Shown: positions 29,690 to 36,802 of the stretch, one piece after another
Numbering within the stretch: position 1 is the stretch's first letter
Layout of the letters: each line of letters starts with the position of its first letter
Assembly: GCF_000520715.1 (NCBI RefSeq)
Contig: NZ_ASSD01000197.1
Coordinates: forward strand, 1-36,802
Reading direction: 5' to 3'
Length of the DNA stretch: 36,802 nucleotides
DNA from: Paenibacillus zanthoxyli JH29
GTDB lineage: Bacteria; Bacillota; Bacilli; Paenibacillales; Paenibacillaceae
Made by a program: the position numbers and the translations under genes
The notes under the pieces: model-generated
Database searches by the model: none
What the model saw: the letters and a program-made list of their open reading frames with translations, nothing else
Told to the model about the DNA's origin: nothing

Positions 29690-30901
29690 GTGGGAGCAAA
29701 TAGATTGCTAAACAACCCTAAGCAGCGCAAGCTGCTCTTCAGCGCGGGTCTAAGCTGGATGTTCGACGCGATGGACGTCGGCATGATTTCTTTTGTCGTT
29801 GCGGCGCTTGCCAAGGAGTGGAGTCTTAGATCGGAGCAAATCGGCCTGCTGACCAGCATCAACTCGCTCGGAATGGCTATGGGCGCGGCAACTGCGGGCA
29901 TACTGGCTGACAGATTTGGACGGAAAAATATTTTGCTCTGGACGCTGGTCATCTTCTCCGCAGCCACCGGGTTGTCGGCTCTGGCCGCAGGGTTTGCCAT
30001 ACTGTGTGTGCTGCGTTTCATTGCAGGCTTCGGGCTTGGCGGCGAGCTGCCCGTCGCTTCCACGCTCGTTTCAGAGAGCGTTGAGCCTAACGAGAGAGGC
30101 CGGGCGGTCGTTCTGCTCGAAAGCTTCTGGGCGCTGGGCTGGATTGCTTCCGCGCTGATCGCTTATTTCGTTATCCCGTCATACGGCTGGCGGCTGGCAC
30201 TCGTAATCGGAGCGGTTCCGGTCCTGTATGCCCTTTATCTCCGGCGGGCCATCGACGATTCTCCCCGGTTTGCAGGCATCCGCAAGGCGCCCGTTCCGTT
30301 CAAGGCGCGGTTCGCTTCGGTATGGTCTGCGGATTACCGGAAGTCAACCGTTATGCTCTGGATATTATGGTTTACGGTCGTCTTTTCTTATTATGGGATG
30401 TTTCTATGGCTGCCGTCGGTAATGGTGCTAAAAGGCTTCAGCCTTGTCCGAAGCTTCGAATACACGCTGATTATGACGCTGGCGCAGCTTCCCGGTTATT
30501 TTACCGCCGCTTATTTCATTGAGAAGTTCGGGCGTAAATTCGTGCTTGTCGTCTACTTGTTCTTTACTGCTGTCAGCGCGGCCTGGTTCGGCTTCGCCTC
30601 ATCCGAGGGGATGCTGATTGCCGCAGGGATCTGCCTGTCATTCTTCAATCTGGGCGCATGGGGCGGAATGTATGCCTACACACCGGAGCTGTATCCGACG
30701 GCTGTCCGCTCGACGGGGGTCGGAATGGCCGCGTCTTTTGGCCGGATCGGCGGCATCATTGCTCCGCTGCTCGTCGGAGTCCTTGTTGGACAGTCCGTCG
30801 GTATTTCGTCCATTTTCCTGCTGTTCTTCGCTACGATTATCGTAGGCGCCATAGCTGTGTTGCTTCTCGGCAAGGAAACGAAGGGAACAGAGCTGATGTA
30901 G
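29690..30901 (+). CDS. niaP: Nicotinate transporter NiaP-like MFS protein
   Basis: A 403-residue MFS transporter with twelve TM helices. GTG 29690 is chosen because AGAGGGG lies eight bases upstream; the in-frame ATG at 29666 has no such site. It matches my memory of B. subtilis NiaP (YceI, about 400 residues) in order throughout: GLSWMFDAMDVGMISFVVAAL at helix 1, the MFS loop ADRFGRKN, FGLGGELPVASTLVSESVEP, LLESFWALGWIASALI, VVFSYYGMFLWLPSVM, LPGYFTAAYFIEKFGRK and the terminal GAWGGMYAYTPELYPTAVRS. The match extends far past generic sugar-transporter features, so a niacin role is likely. No NAD synthesis gene lies nearby, and no NiaR site was recognised upstream. Confidence 0.88.
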   Translation: MGANRLLNNPKQRKLLFSAGLSWMFDAMDVGMISFVVAALAKEWSLRSEQIGLLTSINSLGMAMGAATAGILADRFGRKNILLWTLVIFSAATGLSALAAGFAILCVLRFIAGFGLGGELPVASTLVSESVEPNERGRAVVLLESFWALGWIASALIAYFVIPSYGWRLALVIGAVPVLYALYLRRAIDDSPRFAGIRKAPVPFKARFASVWSADYRKSTVMLWILWFTVVFSYYGMFLWLPSVMVLKGFSLVRSFEYTLIMTLAQLPGYFTAAYFIEKFGRKFVLVVYLFFTAVSAAWFGFASSEGMLIAAGICLSFFNLGAWGGMYAYTPELYPTAVRSTGVGMAASFGRIGGIIAPLLVGVLVGQSVGISSIFLLFFATIIVGAIAVLLLGKETKGTELM

Positions 30902-30923
30902 GTCTAGATCAAGTGAGTGAAAC

Positions 30924-31757
30924 TTATACTTTTTTCAAAAATTCATCGAAGTATCCATAAAACTCTTCTTTGTTTCCTAAATGCACATTGTGGTCGGGAT
31001 GTGATACTTCATAGGCAAGGCAATTTGGGATTAGTGATTGCATTTTAACAAAATCTTCGTCAGATACTGCATCGTTGCCTTTTGCCCTGATTAACAACAC
31101 CGGACACTTGATGCCCGGTAATAGATGGAACCAGCTTACATCATACGCCATACCGGCAGCCATAGCCTGAGAGCTGAACATCATCTGATATCCCTCAACC
31201 GTTTCAGTCAAACTATTCATGAAATATTGATAATTCACATTCGAATCCATGGCTTGCCGAATAAAATCCTGGGCTTCAGTTAAGCTGGAAAATGGTAATG
31301 GCCAATCTTTGGTCAAAGGATCAGTGGCTGGGATTTGATCTAACGGCGGCGTGTTTGGATTGGCTGGTCCAGATGCGGATCTGTCAAGTATAGCTAATGC
31401 TTTTACATACTTCGGATATAACGCTGTTAAATACCCAGCCACACGTCCGCCCATTGAATGACCTACCACGATGGCTGATTCTATCTTTAAAAAATCTAGT
31501 AGCTCAATCATGTCCTCCGCCATTTCTTCAGCCGTATATTTTGATATAGGCTTACCGCTTAGTCCGTGTCCTCTTTGGTCCGGTGCGATAATTCTATACT
31601 GCTGCCCATAGTGCTCTATAAAATCAATCCAGGTTTCTGCCCGACCCCATCTTCCATGAAGACATAGAATCGTTGGCCCATCGGTTCTGGTATCAAAATA
31701 AAACAGATCGACGCTCTTTGGCTTCGCCATGTTTCTGTAAATTTTTGTTTTTTTCAT
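30924..31757 (-). CDS. Alpha/beta hydrolase
   Basis: A 277-residue hydrolase on the - strand. ATG 31757 (MKKTKIYRN) lies nine bases after AGAGGA; ATG codons at 31763 and 31766 are closer and less likely. The fold shows the oxyanion strand LHGRWGRAETW, DQRGHGLSG after it, the nucleophile elbow VVGHSMGGRVAG (Ser in GHSMG), a likely acid late in the sequence, and the catalytic His in HPDHNVHLG. It resembles haloalkane dehalogenase/epoxide hydrolase-like or lactonase-like members; the substrate is unknown. The gene is markedly more AT-rich than its neighbours, with A/T-ending codons, which suggests recent acquisition. It converges with the niacin transporter (22 bases apart). Confidence 0.88.
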   Translation of the reverse strand: MKKTKIYRNMAKPKSVDLFYFDTRTDGPTILCLHGRWGRAETWIDFIEHYGQQYRIIAPDQRGHGLSGKPISKYTAEEMAEDMIELLDFLKIESAIVVGHSMGGRVAGYLTALYPKYVKALAILDRSASGPANPNTPPLDQIPATDPLTKDWPLPFSSLTEAQDFIRQAMDSNVNYQYFMNSLTETVEGYQMMFSSQAMAAGMAYDVSWFHLLPGIKCPVLLIRAKGNDAVSDEDFVKMQSLIPNCLAYEVSHPDHNVHLGNKEEFYGYFDEFLKKV

Positions 31758-31836
31758 ATCCATCATTCCTCTATTGGTCTTAATTTTATTACTGCCATTT
31801 ATTATAATCCGAATAAATGTTCCCATGATAGGAAGC

Positions 31837-31860
31837 ATATCATATAATTCATGATATAAT
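31837..31860 (+). promoter_or_regulatory. Inverted repeat over the -10 of the TerB operon
   Basis: ATATCAT (31837-31843) and ATGATAT (31851-31857) form a seven-base inverted repeat with a seven-base gap. TATAAT (31855-31860), 56 bases before the TerB gene start, overlaps the right arm. No clear -35 was found. Confidence 0.5.
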
Positions 31861-31915
31861 GGGAGGAACTACATAGGCGGTCCTTGGACTGCCGGCAATG
31901 GAGCGGGATGGATCG

Positions 31916-33577
31916 ATGAGCTATGACGACAAGCCGCATTTCTCGGAGTTAATCTGGGAAGGCGATGAAAAAAATATGGCGGTGCCTTCGCGTGAAGACT
32001 TTCGGGCGGAAGAGGCGAAACGTGCAGCCGAGGCGGACAAGAACCGGAGCTTGGCGAAAAAAAGCCGGAGTCTGACTGAGAGACCCGAGCAGCTGAAGCT
32101 GTGGGATTTGGAGCTTCCCGGGCGCCGCGAAGAGAAGCGAAGCGGACGTACAGGTGCGGCTGTACCCCGAAGAGACGAGAATGTATCTTCAAAAGAGGGC
32201 GAACCCCGGCCGGCCACGACGGAATGCCAATTCGTAGAGCGCGCAAGAGAGCTGGCCGATTACACCGAGGCATCGGCGGAATTCGTCAAGTTCAAGAGCT
32301 ACTGGCCAACCTACGGGCATATGACTGGTCCACAGACGAAATGGTACTTTTATTGGCGGAATGAAGTCCGGCAAGGCCGTTATCCCGAAACGGATCTGTC
32401 TTATATTTTTCTGCATGTATATGAGCTGATCAATGGTGTCGGCTGGGATACACCGCTGGACGGCTATGAACAGCTATCCGGGTTATGGGAAGCTTACCGG
32501 GGCACCTTCAAACGTCTGGATCACTATCTTGGCGGCTGGATTGCGGATTTCTCCTTTATCCACGAATTGGATATTCCGCTGCGGGAAATTGTCGTCCGGG
32601 CCAAGGGGCTGGGCGGTGACCTCGCGGAGCTGGAGCTGGCGCGCTGCCTTACGTCCGCGACAGAGCAGCTGACTTTACCCGCGCTGTCCTTGATGTCGGA
32701 CTATGATATCACCAAATCGAAGTTCTATACAGGTCCCGGAAACCAAGCGCTGGAACGCTTTGTTCCAAAAGTAGTGGCCCTAATCGACGCCTATGTGAAG
32801 CGCAAGCACGGCACCTCGCTGCTTGAAATGTTCCCCCCGGGCCCTCCGGTGACAAGGGAGCGCTACTTATTCCGCAGCGCCGTCTACGATATTTCCCTGT
32901 ACGGTTATTCCGTCCTCGTACCTGTCGTCCGCATCAGCAAATCGCCGCCGCTGCGCAGCCTGGTTACCCGGTTGTTCCGGCTTACGGAGAATAAGCTCCG
33001 CGCGCTGATGGACTTTCGGGGCCGCCTGAAGGGAATTTCTATGGATAAAGAAATCGAGGAACTTGTCGGCAAATTCCTTGAACGGGAATTCCGCAACGCG
33101 CAGCGGGAAGAGAAAGGGCCGGACATTGTCATAGATCAGGACAGGCTGGAACAGCTGCGCAGCGACTCGGATGTCGTCCGTCAACTGCTGACGGTGGAAG
33201 AGCCGGATGAGGAGCTTCAAGCATTAGGAAGCGGGGCAGCGAGTGAGATCGCGACAAGTATCCCTGAGGGCAGCGGGACAGTTGCCGAAGTGCTTGCACC
33301 ATTTGGCGAACCTCAGAATACGACCTCAGCGGATGGAAACGAATGGGAATCATTGGCCGACGCGCTCAGTCCTTTGCAGCGTGAAGCTGTACTGGCTCTC
33401 TCCGGACCGGAAGGTCCGGCTGCGCTGCACAGATTAGCCGCCGCCCACGCGGCGCTGCCTGACCTGCTGATTGACGAAATTAACGAAATCGCAATGGATT
33501 TGCTTGGCGACCTGCTAATCGACGGCGAGGAGCTCTCGCCCGAATACGCATCCATGCTGCACTTTTTTAAGAGGTGA
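31916..33577 (+). CDS. TerB_N / TerB_C domain protein
   Basis: A 553-residue soluble protein. ATG 31916 (MSYDDKPHFSEL) lies eight bases after GGAGCGGG; the ATG at 31898, six codons earlier, has a weaker site. A charged linker of about 110 residues comes first. Residues about 125-340 match TerB_N: WPTYGHMTGPQTKWYFYWRNE, then RQGRYPETDLSYIFLHVYELING, the hallmark, and DIPLREIVVRA. Residues about 400-553 fit TerB_C, ending LPDLLIDEINEIAMDLLGDLLIDG. Ter-linked genes were proposed (Anantharaman, Iyer and Aravind) to include such proteins with helicases and ATPases in DNA processing. No catalytic residues are evident, so it is probably a scaffold or adaptor. It heads a three-gene operon; the next start lies nine bases after its stop. 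Confidence 0.85.
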   Translation: MSYDDKPHFSELIWEGDEKNMAVPSREDFRAEEAKRAAEADKNRSLAKKSRSLTERPEQLKLWDLELPGRREEKRSGRTGAAVPRRDENVSSKEGEPRPATTECQFVERARELADYTEASAEFVKFKSYWPTYGHMTGPQTKWYFYWRNEVRQGRYPETDLSYIFLHVYELINGVGWDTPLDGYEQLSGLWEAYRGTFKRLDHYLGGWIADFSFIHELDIPLREIVVRAKGLGGDLAELELARCLTSATEQLTLPALSLMSDYDITKSKFYTGPGNQALERFVPKVVALIDAYVKRKHGTSLLEMFPPGPPVTRERYLFRSAVYDISLYGYSVLVPVVRISKSPPLRSLVTRLFRLTENKLRALMDFRGRLKGISMDKEIEELVGKFLEREFRNAQREEKGPDIVIDQDRLEQLRSDSDVVRQLLTVEEPDEELQALGSGAASEIATSIPEGSGTVAEVLAPFGEPQNTTSADGNEWESLADALSPLQREAVLALSGPEGPAALHRLAAAHAALPDLLIDEINEIAMDLLGDLLIDGEELSPEYASMLHFFKR

Positions 33578-33585
33578 GACCCGAA

Positions 33586-34905
33586 ATGAACGAACTTAAA
33601 ATCCCAAAAAGAATGACAACGGCGCTGGTCAATTCCCTTACGGCAGGCGTTGTTCCAAGAATCGGACTGGAGCATGTTGCCGTCGGCCGCCGCGCGGAGA
33701 TCGAATCGATTCTGCACGACCTTGACAACATTGCCGATGGTGGAGCCGCCTTCAAGCTCATTACGGGCAAATACGGCAGCGGCAAAAGCTTTTTGCTGCA
33801 AATGATCCGCAACTATGCGATGGACCGCGGCTTCGCGGTCGCCGACGCGGACCTGTCTCCCGAGCGCAGACTCGTTGGCACCAAGGGACAAGGCCTGGCT
33901 ACTTATAAGGAACTGATGAGCCACTTATCGACCCGCACCCGCCCGGACGGCGGAGCGCTGGAAGCCGTGCTCCAGAAATGGATTTCTTCTCTTCAGCAGA
34001 AGATTATGCAGGAACAGGGAATGGACCCCGGGAATCCGGCTTTTGCCGCCGAAGTCGAGAAAGAAATTTATGCCGTCGCATCGGATATGCGCAGTCTTGT
34101 GCACGGCTTCGACTTCGCCAAGGTGCTGGCGGCATACTGGAACGGCCATAAGCTCGGAGACGAAGACCTTAAGCAGGAGGCGCTGCGCTGGCTTCGCGGC
34201 GAATTTACCACACGCACGGAATCCCGCAAGGCGCTGGGCGTCGGCGTCATTATCGATGACGACAACTGGTACGACTATATGAAGCTGTGGGCGGAATTTT
34301 CCGCAGCCATCGGCTACAAAGGGCTGCTGCTGTTCATCGATGAAGGGGTCAACCTGTACAAGATCACGAACAGCGTATCCAGGCAGAGCAATTATGAGAA
34401 GCTGCTCACCATGTTCAATGACACGATGCAGGGCAAGGCGGAGCATCTGGGGATATTTCTTGGCGGAACGCCGCAATTTGTCGAGGATCACCGCCGGGGG
34501 CTGTTCAGCTACGAGGCGCTGCGATCCAGGCTTGTGGCCGGACGGTACGGAGCCGCCGCTCCGAGTAATTTCTCGGGGCCGATCATTCCGCTCGATATGC
34601 TGTCTTCCGAGGAGATTCTAGTGCTGCTGCAACGGCTGCGGGATATTCATGCGCTGCATTACGGCTATGCCCCCGGCTTGACTGACGATCAGCTCGTACA
34701 TTTTATGGAGGAAGCCACGTCGAGGCTCGGAGCGGATGAGCTTCTGACGCCCCGCGAGCTCGTACGTGATTTTATGGATCTGCTGCATACGCTGCACGGC
34801 AATCCGGAAGCCTCTTTTACGAGCCTAGTCGGAGAACGGTCCGGCAAATCCGATGAAGGCAAGGACCCATCGCTGGACGATCTGCTGGCAGAGTTTGAGC
34901 TATGA
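33586..34905 (+). CDS. BrxD-like P-loop ATPase (DUF2791 type)
   Basis: A 439-residue STAND/AAA-like ATPase. ATG 33586 lies behind AAGAGGTGAG inside the end of the upstream gene; the GTG at 33574 overlaps the previous stop and is less likely. Walker A is GKYGSGKS (residues 61-68), Walker B LLLFIDEGVNLYK with Asp252-Glu253, followed by the sensor region LGIFLGGTPQFVEDHRRGLFSYEALRSRL. This is the pattern of the BREX system ATP-binding protein BrxD and its many stand-alone relatives, often annotated as DUF2791. In BREX type 2 loci BrxD is paired with a BrxHI helicase; here the ATPase is next to an Lhr-like helicase with a four-base overlap (ATGA, 34902-34905). It probably loads or regulates the helicase, with the TerB protein as partner. 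Confidence 0.85.
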   Translation: MNELKIPKRMTTALVNSLTAGVVPRIGLEHVAVGRRAEIESILHDLDNIADGGAAFKLITGKYGSGKSFLLQMIRNYAMDRGFAVADADLSPERRLVGTKGQGLATYKELMSHLSTRTRPDGGALEAVLQKWISSLQQKIMQEQGMDPGNPAFAAEVEKEIYAVASDMRSLVHGFDFAKVLAAYWNGHKLGDEDLKQEALRWLRGEFTTRTESRKALGVGVIIDDDNWYDYMKLWAEFSAAIGYKGLLLFIDEGVNLYKITNSVSRQSNYEKLLTMFNDTMQGKAEHLGIFLGGTPQFVEDHRRGLFSYEALRSRLVAGRYGAAAPSNFSGPIIPLDMLSSEEILVLLQRLRDIHALHYGYAPGLTDDQLVHFMEEATSRLGADELLTPRELVRDFMDLLHTLHGNPEASFTSLVGERSGKSDEGKDPSLDDLLAEFEL

Positions 34906-36802
34906 GCGATAACCCATTTTACCGGCTTGCGCCGTTTATTAAGGAGTTTATTTATAAAAACCGCTGGGAGACGCTCCGCGAAGCGCAGGTGGACGCCTGC
35001 CGGGTGCTGCTGGAATCGCCTGATCATCTGCTCATTGCATCAGGAACTGCATCCGGCAAGACGGAGGCGGCTTTTTTCCCTGCGCTAACGGAACTTCACG
35101 AGAATCCCTCTTCTTCAGTAGGGATACTATATATCGCCCCGCTCAAGGCGCTCATCAACGACCAGTTTGCCCGGCTGAACGACCTGCTGCTGGAGGGCGG
35201 TATTCCTGTCTGGCATTGGCATGGCGATGTGCCGCAGGCCGAGAAGACGAAGCTGATGAAGAATCCCTCCGGTGTGCTTCAGATTACCCCCGAGTCGCTG
35301 GAAGGCCTGCTGATGAACCGTCCGAATGCCATTCCGGCGCTGTTTGGCGATCTGCGCTTTGTCATTATTGACGAAGTGCATGCCTTTATGGGCGCCGACC
35401 GGGGAATTCAGGTGCTCAGCCTTCTGGCAAGGATCTCCCGTATGGCGGGCTGTTCGCCGCGCCGAATCGGGCTGTCCGCTACGCTCAGCGATTATGGCAC
35501 CGCCACGCGCTGGCTTGCCGCAGGCACGCGGGAGCAGGTGCAGGTATCCGCGCCGCAGGGCGGGAGGAAGCTTCGGTTGAGCGTTGAGCATTTTTCTTTT
35601 CCCGATGCGAGGGATGAGAAGCAGTCCGAAGCGCTGGAGCTTGCCCGCAAGGCGTATTATGACTATATTTACGACCATACCCGGCTCAAAAAAGCGCTCG
35701 TCTTCACCAACAGCCGAACCGATGCGGAAACGGCAATCCTTGAAATGAGGCGCATCGCGGCGAAGCGCCAGGAGCCGGACGTGTTCCACGTCCACCACGG
35801 CAGCATTTCCGCGATGCTGCGGGAGGAGGCCGAGGCCGCGCTACGCGAGGGCCCCGGTGCGGCGGTTGCCGCAGCGACGCTCACGCTGGAGCTGGGCATC
35901 GATCTCGGCGAGCTGGAGCGGGTCATGCAGCTCGGAGCGCCTTACAGCTGCTCCAGCTTCGTGCAGCGGCTGGGCCGCTCGGGTCGGCGGGGCGACGCCG
36001 CCGCGGAGATGATGTTCGTCACGCCGGAGGAAGAAGACGAGGAAGCGCAGCTGCCGGCGCGCATGCCCTGGACGCTGCTCCGGGCAATCGCCGTTATCGA
36101 GCTGTATGTGAGGGAGAGATGGGTCGAGCCGCTGATGGTCCGGCAAATGCCGGTCGGGCTGCTGTACCATCAGACGATGAGCATCCTGAAGAGCATGGGC
36201 GAGGCAGAGCCGGAGGACCTGCGCGATGCCGTTCTCTCACTGCCTTCTTTTGAAGGGGTCAACGAAGAGGATTATGAAGCCTTTATGGCTTACCAGCTTG
36301 GAATGGGGCAGATTGAGCAAATGGACGAAGGCAGTCTGTTGATCGGGCTTGCTGGAGAGAAAATCGTCAACAATTTCCGCTTTCTGGCTGTCTTCAAGGA
36401 CGATGAGGAGCATGTCGTATATAACGGAACAGAGGAAATCGGCTCAATTACAACCGTGCCGCCGCCGGGTTACTGCTTCACGCTGGCTGGCAAGCTGTGG
36501 AAGGTGGAAGAGGTCGATAACCGTCACAAGGCGGTATATGTGAAGGCTTCGCGCGGCAAAGTCGATACGCTGTGGCTTGGCGCGGGCGGCGATGTGCATA
36601 CCCGGATTATGACCAAAATCCGGGACATTCTTGGCGATACGGCGCTGTACCCGTACCTCGCGCCGAGAGCGGCGGCCCGGCTCGAACGGGCAAGGCGGCT
36701 GGCGCGGGAGAGCGGGCTGCTTCAGCGCTCCGTGCTTCCGGCGGGCGGCGATTCGCTGTTCATTCTGCCCTGGGCGGGCAGCCGGACGTTCCGCACGCTG
36801 GA
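34902..36802 (+). CDS. Lhr/BrxH-like DEVH superfamily 2 helicase (partial)
   Basis: The first 633 residues of a helicase whose end lies right of the window. ATG 34902 overlaps the ATPase stop. Motifs: Q-like region with LREAQVDACRVLLE, motif I SGTASGKTEA (Lys53), motif Ia IAPLKALINDQF, motif II DEVH (Asp157), motif III LSATLSD, motif IV ALVFTNSRTDAE, motif V AAATLTLELGIDLGEL and motif VI QRLGRSGRRG (from Gln355). This arrangement is that of Lhr-like and YprA-like helicases and of the BREX BrxHI/HII helicases. A winged-helix and beta-barrel segment follow (residues about 400-600), as in Lhr-type proteins. It should translocate on single-stranded DNA and unwind duplexes. The reading frame is open to the last base. 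Confidence 0.92.
   Translation, partial: MSDNPFYRLAPFIKEFIYKNRWETLREAQVDACRVLLESPDHLLIASGTASGKTEAAFFPALTELHENPSSSVGILYIAPLKALINDQFARLNDLLLEGGIPVWHWHGDVPQAEKTKLMKNPSGVLQITPESLEGLLMNRPNAIPALFGDLRFVIIDEVHAFMGADRGIQVLSLLARISRMAGCSPRRIGLSATLSDYGTATRWLAAGTREQVQVSAPQGGRKLRLSVEHFSFPDARDEKQSEALELARKAYYDYIYDHTRLKKALVFTNSRTDAETAILEMRRIAAKRQEPDVFHVHHGSISAMLREEAEAALREGPGAAVAAATLTLELGIDLGELERVMQLGAPYSCSSFVQRLGRSGRRGDAAAEMMFVTPEEEDEEAQLPARMPWTLLRAIAVIELYVRERWVEPLMVRQMPVGLLYHQTMSILKSMGEAEPEDLRDAVLSLPSFEGVNEEDYEAFMAYQLGMGQIEQMDEGSLLIGLAGEKIVNNFRFLAVFKDDEEHVVYNGTEEIGSITTVPPPGYCFTLAGKLWKVEEVDNRHKAVYVKASRGKVDTLWLGAGGDVHTRIMTKIRDILGDTALYPYLAPRAAARLERARRLARESGLLQRSVLPAGGDSLFILPWAGSRTFRTL

Noticed and set aside
31916-36802. 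Calling the right-hand operon a BREX locus.
   Set aside because: Only BrxD-like and helicase-like proteins are present; BrxA, BrxB, BrxC/PglY, PglX and PglZ are absent from the window, and a TerB protein takes the first position.
1-36802. Search by eye for tRNA, rRNA, CRISPR repeats, IS elements, prophage genes and a Firmicute-type dif site.
   Set aside because: None was seen. A dif site near rtp would have supported a terminus location, but none was recognised.

Overview
The window looks like a chromosomal segment of a Paenibacillus-type Firmicute. The G+C content is moderate, Shine-Dalgarno sites are strong (AGGAGG/GGAGG), GTG and TTG starts occur, and many products read as relatives of Bacillus subtilis proteins (Rtp, GpsB/DivIVA, PstSCAB, AmpS, NiaP, KtrB/KtrD). 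No rRNA, tRNA, CRISPR array, prophage or insertion sequence was seen. Functional calls rest on reading motifs by eye and on memory of families; no database search was run.

Layout. (1) 1-4.9 kb, + strand: the 3' end of an HrpB-type helicase, a YflT-type general stress protein, a replication-terminator-protein (RTP) homologue preceded by a pair of inverted Ter-like repeats, a GpsB/DivIVA-like division protein, and a large CHASE3-HAMP-GAF hybrid histidine kinase. (2) 5.1-9.0 kb: an apparently self-regulated operon of a TetR repressor (apparent ATT start), an MMPL exporter and an NAD-dependent epimerase/reductase, with matching operator palindromes before the first two genes. (3) 9.2-13.8 kb: isochorismatase-type hydrolase plus VanW protein, zinc alcohol dehydrogenase, EamA transporter and a methyltransferase, then a convergent LysR regulator. 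(4) 14.9-18.6 kb: high-affinity phosphate transport, pstS-pstC-pstA-pstB, with a leaky hairpin after pstS and a terminator after pstB. (5) 18.6-20.7 kb: metallo-beta-lactamase-fold hydrolase, TetR regulator and an AlkZ-related protein, behind a promoter covered by two identical palindromes. (6) 20.8-25.7 kb, mostly - strand: a previously overlooked 59-residue membrane protein, two tandem M29 aminopeptidases and a KtrB-type potassium channel subunit, plus one small acidic protein on the + strand. (7) 25.8-31.8 kb: VOC protein, two GNAT acetyltransferases (the first with a probable one-base frameshift at its start), a CNNM/CBS transporter with an elaborately folded leader, a DUF1836 protein, a NiaP-type nicotinate transporter and an AT-rich alpha/beta hydrolase. 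(8) 31.9 kb to the right edge: a tightly coupled operon of a TerB_N/TerB_C protein, a BrxD-like P-loop ATPase and an Lhr-like DEVH helicase that runs off the window.

Most interesting are the RTP homologue with its paired repeats, which suggests a Tus/Ter-like fork trap or its autoregulatory site outside the classical Bacillus group, and the TerB-ATPase-helicase operon. The latter resembles parts of BREX and Ter-linked DNA-processing systems but lacks any visible methylase, nuclease or PglZ, so it may be a stand-alone DNA-processing or defence module. The adjacency of RTP and a GpsB/DivIVA-like gene is a suggestive link between replication termination and division.
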